Of a stretch of 24,642 nucleotides of DNA, positions 1 through 9,194 are shown piece by piece. Position numbers and translations under genes: made by a program. Under the pieces are notes generated by a model. The model had not been told where the DNA came from, did not search any database, and saw only the letters and a list, made by a program, of their open reading frames with translations. Numbering within the stretch: the stretch's first letter is position 1; each line of letters opens with the position of its first letter. Source of the DNA: Pinguiococcus pyrenoidosus (taxonomy: Eukaryota > Sar > Pinguiophyceae > Pinguiochrysidales > Pinguiochrysidaceae); assembly GCA_019677205.1 (NCBI GenBank), contig JAAMXY010001212.1, positions 1 to 24,642 of the forward strand, read 5' to 3'.

Positions 1-1
1 G

Positions 2-847
2 CAGCAGCCCAACTCGCTCATGTTCCTGCCGGAGAGCGTTCCGGGCTATCGCGACATCGTCCTGAGGGCCGTGAGCAGGGATGGTCTGGCGCTCCACCAC
101 GCGACCCTTGAGCTCCGACAGGATCGCGAGATCGTGGAGGCGGCAGTGTCGCAGAATGGCCTGGCTCTGGAGTTTGTTCCGGTCGAGCTGTACAGCATAG
201 TGGACGTGGTGATCACAGCCGCCGATCAGAACCCGTCGGTTCTTACGCTGCTGGGCCCTGCCCTCATGAGCGACCGGGCCTACGTCCTTGAGTTTGCGCG
301 GGGCTGTGGCGCGATCTTAGATTTCGCAGACCATAAGTTCCGTAGTGATCGGGAGATTGTCCTTGCGGCGTGCCAAAACATCGGTCTGGCGCTTCAGTGG
401 GCCTGCTACGAGCTCAAGGACGATGAGGAGATCGTTCTGGCCGCCGTCTCGAGCATGGGACCTGCCTTGCAGTACGCGTCCGAGCGTATGCGCGGCAATC
501 GTCGAGTCGTGAAGGCGGCGGTCTCAAACTTTGGCGACTCCCTGCTTTTCGCGCCAGAGGAGTGTCGGAATGATCGCGAGTTGGTCCGACTGGCGCTGGA
601 GGCGCCGAAGGTGCTCGATGTGCATAGCATCACCATCACCGTGCAGTACGGCGCGGAGGTGATGGGATCGACGTACGAGGCGCAGATTCGCTCCTGGGGC
701 CAGGAGCACTTCGGCAACGCGAGCCGGCACCTTTCGTTGCTGGAGCTTCACGCGCAGTTCATTAGTTTCCCCGTCAATGTTGAGGAGGAGCTGCATCAGC
801 GGTATCCGGATCTGGGATGGTTCTTCCTCAGGACCCTGCATCGCTAG
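2..847 (+). CDS. DUF4116 repeat protein, 5' end outside window
   Basis: The first ATG is at base 20 and gives 275 residues, but the frame is open with no stop back to base 2, so the true start is probably left of the window. Seven to eight units of about 25 residues follow each other. Their pattern is D-R-E-I-V-L-A-A-V-S, then N-G-x-A-L, then a helix ending near E-L, for example at residues 33-57, 108-132 and 133-157. This is the pattern of the DUF4116 family (one Pfam unit spans two of these), which occurs in many copies in protist and algal genomes and has no assigned biochemical role. The last 70 residues leave the repeat and form a mixed helical tail. I see no signal peptide or membrane segment. 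The visible part has no intron. The family call is firm; the function is unknown. Confidence 0.85.
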   Translation, partial: QQPNSLMFLPESVPGYRDIVLRAVSRDGLALHHATLELRQDREIVEAAVSQNGLALEFVPVELYSIVDVVITAADQNPSVLTLLGPALMSDRAYVLEFARGCGAILDFADHKFRSDREIVLAACQNIGLALQWACYELKDDEEIVLAAVSSMGPALQYASERMRGNRRVVKAAVSNFGDSLLFAPEECRNDRELVRLALEAPKVLDVHSITITVQYGAEVMGSTYEAQIRSWGQEHFGNASRHLSLLELHAQFISFPVNVEEELHQRYPDLGWFFLRTLHR

Positions 848-1594
848 TAGCTGAGAGACAGCTTGGGTGGGTGGTGAAGAGCAAGATTCTGTCTAGACGC
901 ACGCGTGTTGTTAGGCTGCCCGGCCGCTCACCAGCTAGAAGAACGCGGATGGTCGAGTCGAGCAGGGCCGCTAGAGCTTCGCTTCGCCTCGTCTCGCTGT
1001 GTTGCTTTGGACTGATAGACGAAGGCTAGCAACTCAGAAGGGCATCGTGATAGTCATAGCTGATAGCTGATGGCAGTAGTAGCGATCGGTCATCGTAGTC
1101 GTAGCAGCAGTAGTAGCTGGACTTGTAGCAGTACTTGTTGGGAAGAGGAGTCCATCATGCAACGTCAATTGCAGAATGCACTTCATACGAAGGCCTGATG
1201 GAGGAACCCGTGCGATGAAGGCGCAGCGCTTTGCAGCGAATTAGACTCGCTACAAAAACGACGCCACGCCCCCATCTGCTGGTTGTTCTTTCACACACGC
1301 TTTCCCTGAAGCTTTGCTGATCTGAAGAGGAGGTAATCTCCCGAAGAGAGCCGCCGCATCCGATGCCAAACACAAAGCTCCGCGAGCAGAAAACGCCAGA
1401 AACGACCGCGGCGAATCCTGCAAAAACCATCCTTGCCACCATCCTCTGTCCGTCTCCCACGCCTCTGTCTGCATCGGTCGCGTTCGAGATCGAAACAGCT
1501 GTGTTATGACTTTCGATAAATAATATTTCGCGCCGCCGAAGTCGAGAGAATATGGCGCCGGCGCCAGACTTCCGCCGCACTTTTCTCACATTCG
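848..1594. other. Intergenic spacer, no gene recognised
   Basis: This spacer lies between the DUF4116 gene and the PI31-like gene. It holds a low-complexity GTAGCA/GTAGTA-rich stretch near 1046-1137. A reverse-strand open frame at 1155-1706 has no recognisable domain and overlaps the first exon of the next gene, so I treat it as chance. An AT-rich patch near 1510-1530 directly precedes the PI31-like gene and could belong to its promoter. Confidence 0.5.
1046..1137. repeat. Degenerate GTAGCA/GTAGTA low-complexity tract
   Basis: The stretch is built from variants of GTAGTA, GTAGCA and GATAGC. No unit is perfectly repeated more than two or three times, so it is a decayed simple repeat. Confidence 0.6.
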
Positions 1595-2225
1595 ATGTCG
1601 TCCTTCTCGCCATCTGGCCCTGGCGATCGTGGCCAGGCGCGAGCGCAGCTCGCGAGCCTGCGTCCGCAGGTGAAACCCCGCGTTTCAGTCTGTCACGCGC
1701 GGGCACGACCTCACGAGCGCGCCCTTTTAGATAGAAGCGCTGGCGCCAGGCATCGTTCGAGACGCCATGATGGAGACCATTAGCCGCCTGGAGTCAGACC
1801 TGGCGAAGGAGGACCCGACGGGCGGGGTGAACCCGCTGGAAGTGCCTCGTCCAGGCACCGAGCCGACTTTGCCAGGGAGGCCGGGGGCGCAGCCGACGCC
1901 CCTCGACGTTCCGCCTCGCGGCGACTTCCAGGGCGACTTGGACCCGCCTACTCTGCGGCCACCCGGAGCCGGTGGCAACCTCATGGGGCCGGACCATCCC
2001 ATCTTTTCGGACCAGGGACGGCCGCGAGTCGATCCTCGCCTGCCTGCCAACCCGGGGATGGCGCCGAGGTTCGATCCCTGGGGCCCGGTGGTGGGTCCCA
2101 ACACCGATCCTCGCAGGCCGGGCCTTGACCCGAACATGGGTGGTCGACCGCGCGGGCCGCGGCCAGATCCTCGCGGTCTGAACCCCGAGCCCGATGCGGA
2201 TCACATGAGGATGATGTACTTTTAG
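1595..2225 (+). CDS. PI31-type proteasome regulator, C-terminal domain only
   Basis: Two exons are proposed, 1595-1669 and 1731-2225. The intron of 61 bases begins GTGAAA and ends in a pyrimidine-rich TTTTAG; the join is in phase and gives 189 residues. Without splicing, the ATG at 1767 gives 152 residues, because an in-frame stop lies at 1728. The C-terminal half carries the proline/glycine-rich PI31_Prot_C pattern: a G-G-N-L-M-G-P-D-H-P-I-F block, then R-F-D-P-W-G-P, then an N-x-E-P-D-A-D-H stretch. In PI31/Fub1/PTRE1 proteins this region binds the 20S proteasome. The last residues are M-M-Y-F, which fits the hydrophobic-Tyr-any tail (HbYX) that docks into alpha-subunit pockets. The N-terminal FP dimerisation domain of animal PI31 is absent, leaving only a short predicted helix. 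The gene converges on the NACHT-WD40 gene. The family call is strong; the first exon is less certain. Confidence 0.82.
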
Positions 2226-2248
2226 CCTTGCTCCCGCGGCAATTTGGA

Positions 2249-2430
2249 GGAATGGATGGAAAAGACTTTGGGGGAATGGATGGATGGATGGATGATATGA
2301 AATCATGGATGGAGAAGAAAACATGAAATCATGGATGGAGACAAGAATATGAAATCATGGAGGGATGAAACCTTGGATGAAGAAACGAAGGCATGGATGG
2401 GCCTTTGGATGCAAGGATGGATGCACCGTA
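2249..2430. repeat. GGAT-rich degenerate tandem repeat
   Basis: The tract begins with GGAT tetramers and continues as imperfect copies of a unit resembling ATGAAATCATGGATGGA. It fills the spacer between the stops of two convergent genes (PI31-like on the plus strand, NACHT-WD40 on the minus strand). Short open frames here are products of the repeat and I do not call them genes. Confidence 0.8.
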
Positions 2431-2515
2431 TAGTCAGTTTCTTACGTTTGATTCGTCTACAACTCTGGGACACAGAGTACATGCTATCATACGGCGATGG
2501 TGAGCAGCTTGCTGC

Positions 2516-5500
2516 TTAGTCCGTTGTGGTGGTGTCTGATTTGTCTCTCGTCGGCCTCCTGGTTGTCGCCAAGACGAGGCCCGTCGAGATTCCCAGCGCA
2601 ACCGCAAGGCCTTCGCGGGTGCTGATCCAGGAGAGGTAGCTATTCTTCGAGCCAGATCCCCGTGAAACCGCGCTGGTGCGCTTCCTTGCCTGAGCGGTGC
2701 CTTCCACGGAACGATCGAAGGTGGTGAAGAAGGGAAGGCTCGTGCGCTTCTGCCGCTGCTCGTAGATCTCGTCGTATGACTCCAGATTCCCAGTGGCGTC
2801 GTCAGCATCCCAGACCTCCAGGAAGGCGGGGCCGCTCAGGTTGTTCACAGCAGCGACAAGAATGTTGTGAAGCGCACTCGAGCCGCGCTCGCTGTCCTCG
2901 CTGCTGCTTCCTAGCCAGAAGAGACTGGCCACTTCGGCATCAAACTGGTAGAGACAGATGCAATCCGAATCGTCCTCGAAGGCCGCGCCGGCACTCAGAC
3001 TCCACAGCCTGACGGTGTTGTCCATGCTGCCGCTGGCAAGGAAGCACTGGGCGCCGGTGTAGCACGGCGTGAGCGCCGTCACGGCCGCAGTGTGGCCCTC
3101 CATCATCTGCACCATTGCCGAAGCATCCCCCCGCGCGTCGTACACGCGAATCCTGCCGTCCTCCGCCCCCGTTGCCACGAACTCGTTGGGCGCGGAGGTG
3201 TACCACGCGGTCACGCAGAAGATCGGCCCGGAGTCGTTCTCGCGATACACCTTGACCGGGTTCTTGTCCTGGTGAATGTCCCAACAACGCACGGTCGCAT
3301 CTCTCGAGGAAGAGAGCACGATAAGATTCCCTTCGGGGTCGCACCAGGGGAAGACGCAGGAGATGGTCTGCCGGTGGCCGCGCAAGATGTGCAGCAAGCT
3401 TCCCGTCTCGACGTCCCACACCCGCAAGCTGAGATCCTGTGCGACGGAGACGGCATCAGAACACAAGGACCTCTTCAGAGATGGCACAACGCAGAAAGAC
3501 ACAAAGGAAATCCCTCTCCATACCTCCGAGCCGCTGACTAGCGTTGCCTTGGGGGCCGCCCACGCGCACAAGCACGTGATCGGTCCTTTGTGGCCCCTCA
3601 GGACGTGGATCGCTTCTTTGGCATCCGACTGGACGTCGAAAACGCGGACATCTTGGTCCTCTGGTTTGGGAGAAGGAGAGGAAACGAGAGCCGTGAGTCC
3701 TCTTTCCTGTTTCGCGTCGTCCAGCATGGGGCTGTCGCGCTCGTACCTGAGCCGCTGGCCAAATAGGTGACGCCTTCCGGGCTCGTCCAAGACGTGATGC
3801 ACGTCACCACGTTCAGATGTCCTTCCAGCGTGAAGGACACCTCCGGCACCCACTGGTGGAGATCCGCTTCCGACTCCGTCGTCAAGGACGACATGGAGGA
3901 GCGCTCATCCCCGAAGTAGAAATCGGAGCCTTCAATGGACCCTCTCGCAAAGCCTGCCCCGATCCCCAGCTTGGTGCCCCCGTTGCTGGAAGTCCAGCTC
4001 GTCTGCCTCGCTCGCGTGCCGAGCGCCTGCGACATGAGATTATCTGGCGGCGGTCCCGACGGTGGTGCGAGCGCCGGTTCGTCCTCCACCGCGCCGCCAG
4101 CAGGGTTCACCGCGTCCTCGTCCGCCTCATCGATGGTGATCGGCTTCGATCGCGTCCTCGCCAGCGGATTTTCACCGGACATGCTCGAGGCCTTGGACAT
4201 CGGGTTCACGCCCGTCAGCTCCGGCGGCTCCATGATCTCCTCGATCTCCGGTGACGAGTGCATGGAGTTGGAGTGGAAGGACTTCACCTTCGTCGCGAGG
4301 CCCGGCGACGTCACCTTCACCGCCGAGTAGCTCTTGCGCATCAGCTCCTCCGGATCCTCGGGAGCCTCGGGTCGTCGAACTTCGACCTGCACCTGGAGCT
4401 CCCAAGCGCGCACCATGCGATCCGTCGAGCCCGCGAAGAGGTAGGAGCCGCTGCCGGCCAAGCTCGTGAGGCGAAGGCTACGATAGACGTCGCGTTGCGT
4501 TACGTAGAGGTCCCCCAGCGTGGTGGACACGGTGGGGCGCATGGCTGTCTCCACGGCGTCGGCCCAGCCAGCGGACGCCGACAGGCCGGTAGTCAGAAGC
4601 CGAGTCAGGGAATCTTGAGCGAGGATGGGCGGCCGATCGACCAGGCTGTCTCTGGCCGACGGCGCCACGTAGATGTTGTCGGCCAGCGACACCCGAGGGT
4701 CTTGGTACCCTTCCATCAGCGCTTCCTCGTCAGCCCCAGGCTCGACCCGTTGCAGAGCGGCATTCGAGGCGAGGGCGTACGCCATGTCCAGCATGTGAGC
4801 GCAGATGTATCCGTCCTTCGCTCCGCTGATCACCAGCGTCCCTTCCCTTGGGCCGTCGCTGGTGCACGCGACCGACATGCCCCAGTTGCCATGCAGATCG
4901 ACAATTTCTGTTGCGTAGCTCGGCTGAGGCACTCCAGAGAGCGATCGCTCATCTATGTACTCGTGCGACTCCGGAATCGTGTCTGGGTGGATGAACCTGC
5001 TCAGCTTGCCGTTTTCCAGGGCGCTGTACTTGGGGAACGACACCAGCCAGATGCGGACGGTGTTGTCCCGAGAGCTGCTGAGGAGGATGAAGCTCTCTGA
5101 AGCCTTGGCCGCCACGTTCAGCGGGGTCGCCGCATCGTCTTCGTAGGGAAAAGGTGCCGACGCATCGCTGGACACCGTCTGGTCGTAGATGCTTCTCACG
5201 ATGGCGAGGCCCGTCACTTCTCTCGTGTGGCCTTGGAGCTCCATGACTGGCTCCATCTCTGCCTGCGCTCTTTCATCGGGATTGAAAGGGTCGTCATCAG
5301 CGGCGTTGGCGTCGTACCGAAAGAGCTTGATGTCCTTGTCCATGGACGCTGCTGCGATGAAGATCGTGGCCGGGTTCACAACCAGGGCGGTGACGAAGGT
5401 GACAAACTTCGTCAGGCGCTTGAAGATTCGCAAGACTTCTCCGTGGTCCGTGTCCCACAGGCGAATCGTCTTGTCCTCGCTCCCCGACACGAGCAGCTCC

Positions 5501-8500
5501 CTCACGCGGTTCCCGTCACGCAGCGTGATGCCGTGGACGGACGTGACCGCTCCGCTGTGGCCACGAAGGATCGACCGCGTCCCACCTTCGTGCCAGACGA
5601 AGATCCTCTGATCCTCGGAGCCACTGTAGATCCTCAGGTGCTCCGCGAGGGCAGGGGCCTCGTCTTCCGCGTTCGACCGCCCGGTCGAGGCACAATGCAC
5701 ATGCACCGCCGTGACCTCCAGTCTGTGGCCCTTGAGGATGTTCGCGCAGGTGAAGATCACGTTGAACATGGGCGCCAACGTCCGGTGGGACGTTGCGTCC
5801 GAGGCCCAGATGCGAATCGTGCGATCCTCGGACGCGCTGCAGAGGTACCCGTTGCCGGACTCGCCCTTGGCGGCAGAGAGGCCCGTGATGAGGCCTCCGT
5901 GTCCCATGAGCACTTGGAGTGGCTCGGAGTGGTCGTACGAATCGTACTCGTAGATGAAGATGTCGTGCTGGATCCCCACGAAGATCAGGTACGTGCTAAC
6001 CCGCCGTTCTCCACTGATGTCGTACAGCGGAATCATCTTGACGTTCTCCTCGAGCTTCATCACCCGCGTGGTGGTGACCCCCACCTCGGTGACCGGCGCC
6101 GAGCCGTACACCAGCGGAAGGCACAGCGTAGCGACGCACTCCACCGGACCTTCACAGCCCAAGATCTCTCTATCGATGACCTTCGAGTCGGCAAGGAGCC
6201 CAGGTATCCTGCCCACCATGCACAGGCCGGTCTCGATCTTCCGCTTCACGTCCAGGTCGCGCAGGAAGGTTCTGCAGATGGACTCAAAGCTACGCGGCTT
6301 GTAGAAGCGGAAGATGTGCTTCGTCTTGTCGTAGATGTCGTCCAGCAAGGATACCCGCCCGTTTTCCTCTCCCTCCTCGTCCGCCGACGGGAGGTCGAAG
6401 GCATTGCGCATGCACTCCTCGAAGGGGATCGAGAAGCGCTGCCAGATCTGCTCCAGGAAGATGAAGTCATCGTCCAGGAAGTCCTGGTACCTCCAGTGCC
6501 GCCGCATGCTCTTGTAGGCGGCTTTGAGCAAGCGCAGGCCCGTGAACTCGAAGCCCTGGGTCTCCGGGAAGGAGCAGAGCCGGCACAGGTCCAAGTACCG
6601 CTGCTCACGACCGAGCGTGTAGCCCAGGATGCGGACGCTCTCGATGTTGAAGCTGATGCTGCAGCAGATTCGCAGGGCCATGTGCAGGTAGACCTCCACT
6701 TCGTACTGCACCTGCGGCTGGCCCTTCCCATCGTCGTCCAGGGCGGTCGTCGCGTCGTCGCCTCCGCCGTACCGGGCCGCAACGACGCCGCTGGACTCGT
6801 CCGTGGGATGCCTGCCGCTGGAGCTCGTCGGCGAGTTCGGATCCTCCCCATCACCGTTGGCCATCGGCTCGTAGGCCGGCCCCGTGGGCGTATCGAAGTG
6901 CACCGAGATGCGGACCGAGGAATGCGTCGGCGGATGCGCGTGCAAGAGGTGGTACACGGTGTACATGAGCGCGTAAGCCTGCAGCCGCGTGGTGTCCAGC
7001 GTCTCCCCCAGGATCGTCGCGATCTGCGCGTCCGACTCCTTCATGTTGAAGGCTCGGGTGAGCGTCCGCAGCGCAGCGGCGTCGCTCGGGAGCCATTCCC
7101 CTTCGGTGAAGTGGACGTAGTTGTACTGCATGAGCACCTTGGCGCATGCCTTGGCCATGTAGTAGTGGCACATCTCTTGGTTGATGTGGAGGTTGGAGTA
7201 GAGATAGCCGGACTCCCAGTAGACCCACTCCCGCACGCTTTCGTGGCGCACTCCGACCAGGTCGTCCGCCAGCTTGAGAAAGATGTTCTCCATCACGTGC
7301 ACGTGCGACAGGCAGGTCGCGGGGTTGAGCTCGCACAGGGGCGCGAGCTCGAGCATGGCGTGCAGCGGCACCGGCGCGGCGACAATGGCGTAGAAGAGCC
7401 GCTTGATGCTCTGCTTCTTCTCCGAGAAGTACCGCTGGTACAAGACCTTGAAGAGGACGTCGTAGAGCTGGAGCACGGAGAAGCGCGCCATCTTCCGGAA
7501 CACGCCCTTGAGCCACTCCCGGCTCCGCGCGTCGCTCCAGCCGACCTCGGTGATCTTCTCCAGAATGGCGCTGATCAGCAGGTGCAGGTACAGAAAGTTC
7601 CGGTACCTCGAGTTGTCCATGCCGAAGTCGGCATCCCCGGACACGGACACGTTCTCGCGGAGCAGCTGCCGCAGCTGGTGGTGCGCAGGGTGCTTGATAT
7701 CCAGTCGCCTGGCGAACGCATGCTCCACGTACATCTGGACGTCCTGGTCTTGCTCGTCCTCAAAGGTCATGAAGTCCAGCTGCGTGATGGAGAGCTTCTG
7801 ATCCTGCAGCGCTTGGATGACGGGCGTGTCGGGCCGCGTGCTCAGGATCATGCCGATCCAGTGCGGCAGGCGACGCAGGTGCCTCAGCACCGCGCCGCCC
7901 AGCGCGTTTCCGTCCTTGTCGCTGCCCGTCTCGAAGCCGTCCAGCACGATCACGTACTTGCCCTCTCCGTTGGCAACGGACGGCGCCGTGCAGCTCTTGA
8001 GCGGGCCGAGCACCAGCGTGTCGAAGAGCTCGCGGGTGGACAGGGCGTCGCCGGACACCAGGTCCTCCCTCCTCTCGTAGCCCGCCGCCAGGAAGATCTG
8101 CGCCAGCGACTCGCGGAACGGCAGGAGCTTCTGGGCGAACTGGAAGGCCATGGAGCGGATCGCGCGGCGTGCGTTGCGACTGCGCTCGTCGTCGCGTCGG
8201 CAGAAATGCCACGCCAGCACCTTGTGCGGCCGCTGCACGATGTACTGCGACAGGGCGAGGCTCTTGCCGAAGCCCGACGGCGCCGTCAGCACGTAGAACG
8301 GACAAGTGGCGAAGCCCAGCTCCACGCGAAAGCTGTATCCTGCCTCCGAGCGCCGTCTCCACGCCTCCAAGTCCGTGAACAGCCATTGCCTCGTGCCGGG
8401 CACGAAGATCTCGTCCACCTCCTCCCGAAGTACCTCCACGCTGGGGTTGCCCGCGAAGCGCAGACGGAACACATACGCGTCTGCTGTGCTGTCTTCCCAC

Positions 8501-8553
8501 TGCGGCGCACTGTAATGGCGAGGCGTGTCCGACAACATGCGCTCGCGGCTCAT
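2516..8553 (-). CDS. NLR-like NACHT ATPase with WD40 propellers
   Basis: Three exons on the minus strand, 8553-3747, 3660-3524 and 3436-2516, give 1954 residues. The introns are 86 bases (GTACGA...ACCAG) and 87 bases (GTATGG...CACAG). Both joins restore the WD40 block S-G-S-E-D. The start is the first ATG of the open frame, at 8553. A P-loop A-P-S-G-F-G-K-S lies near residues 91-98, Walker B V-I-V-L-D-G-F-E near 201-208 and the NACHT sensor-like S-T-R-P near 238-241. This order matches STAND ATPases of the NACHT class, which switch between ADP- and ATP-bound states and oligomerise. A helical region of several hundred residues follows. From about residue 880 come 12-13 WD40 repeats (G-H ... 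S-x-S-x-D-x-T-I-R-I-W), enough for two seven-blade propellers, with a Ser/Pro/acidic linker between sets. A hydrophobic stretch lies close to the C-terminus. No known effector domain is visible at the N-terminus. The ligand is unknown. Confidence 0.88.
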
Positions 8554-9194
8554 TCTCGCATCGGAGCGCCCACGCGTTCGAAGGTGAAAACTGCTCCGCG
8601 ACGCTTGCGCGGCTGTGGAAACGCGGCCACAAGGAGATAAGGCGCGCTCGCCGCAGTGTTCGGCGTTAAACACACTCTTTAGTTGAGGCGCACGCCGCGC
8701 GCCTATTTGGATTCTAAATAGCTTCGTGGACGCACCGCATGTATGCCGGGAGCAAGGATGCGATGGCGACGCACAGCGCTGTCAAGGACCTTGAGGCCTA
8801 TCTTTTGGGCCAATGGTGGGACAAGAATTTGGGGCAGCAGCAAATGAGGGGGATTTGGCGAGAAGCGCAAACGAACATGGCTGTAGGACGCACCAAGATA
8901 GCCCTGTGCGATCAGATTCATTGCGTTGCGCGAATGGCGACGAGAGGAATCGAGCAACGATACCTCAACGGAGACGACGAACGCCAGTTCCCCGTCCAAA
9001 ACCGAGATGCGGTGTCGCAGGTCGCGACACCAATCCAAGCGCGACACGAATCATCCCACACGCGAAACCATTGCACGCGCGACACCAATCCACGCGCGAC
9101 ACCAATCCACGCGCGACACCACCGCGCGACACCAAGCTTGCAGCAATGCCAAGGCGTCGCCAAGGGCCTCAGCTGCGCCACATAGCCTACAGCA
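8554..9194. promoter_or_regulatory. Shared upstream region of two divergent genes
   Basis: These 641 bases separate the start of the NACHT-WD40 gene (minus) from the start of the acidic protein gene (plus), so both promoters must lie here or in adjacent sequence. The right part contains a 15-base minisatellite. A 148-codon open frame at 8739-9185 reads through that repeat; it has an ATG but no recognisable domain, and I do not call it a gene. No clear TATA box was found. Confidence 0.45.
9023..9137. repeat. 15-base minisatellite, unit GCGACACCAATCCAC
   Basis: About seven imperfect copies of a GCGACACCAATCCAC-type unit follow one another. The two near 9079-9108 are identical and the outer copies are diverged or truncated. 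It ends 58 bases before the proposed start of the acidic protein gene. Confidence 0.8.

Noticed and set aside
1155-1706. 183-codon minus-strand open frame
   Set aside because: No domain, no membrane or signal features, and it overlaps the proposed first exon of the PI31-like gene.
3598-3746. Extension of the first NACHT-WD40 exon to the stop at 3598
   Set aside because: Translation beyond 3747 leaves the WD40 pattern at once, whereas the 86-base intron restores it exactly.
5227-8640. Plus-strand open frame of 1137 codons opposite the NACHT-WD40 gene
   Set aside because: It is the antisense of a GC-rich coding exon, is rich in Arg, His and Val from mirrored codons, and shows no domain. The minus strand carries clear NACHT and WD40 motifs.
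8554-8673. Upstream extension of the NACHT-WD40 frame to 8673
   Set aside because: The codon at 8673 is GTG, not ATG. The first ATG is at 8553 and nothing conserved lies between.
8703-8721. Inverted repeat CTATTT/AAATAG with 7-base spacer
   Set aside because: A 6-base stem of A/T is expected by chance and does not match a known promoter site.
8739-9185. 148-codon plus-strand open frame before the acidic gene
   Set aside because: Its second half is translated minisatellite and its first half matches nothing I know. It may be part of a transcript, but it is not supported as a gene.
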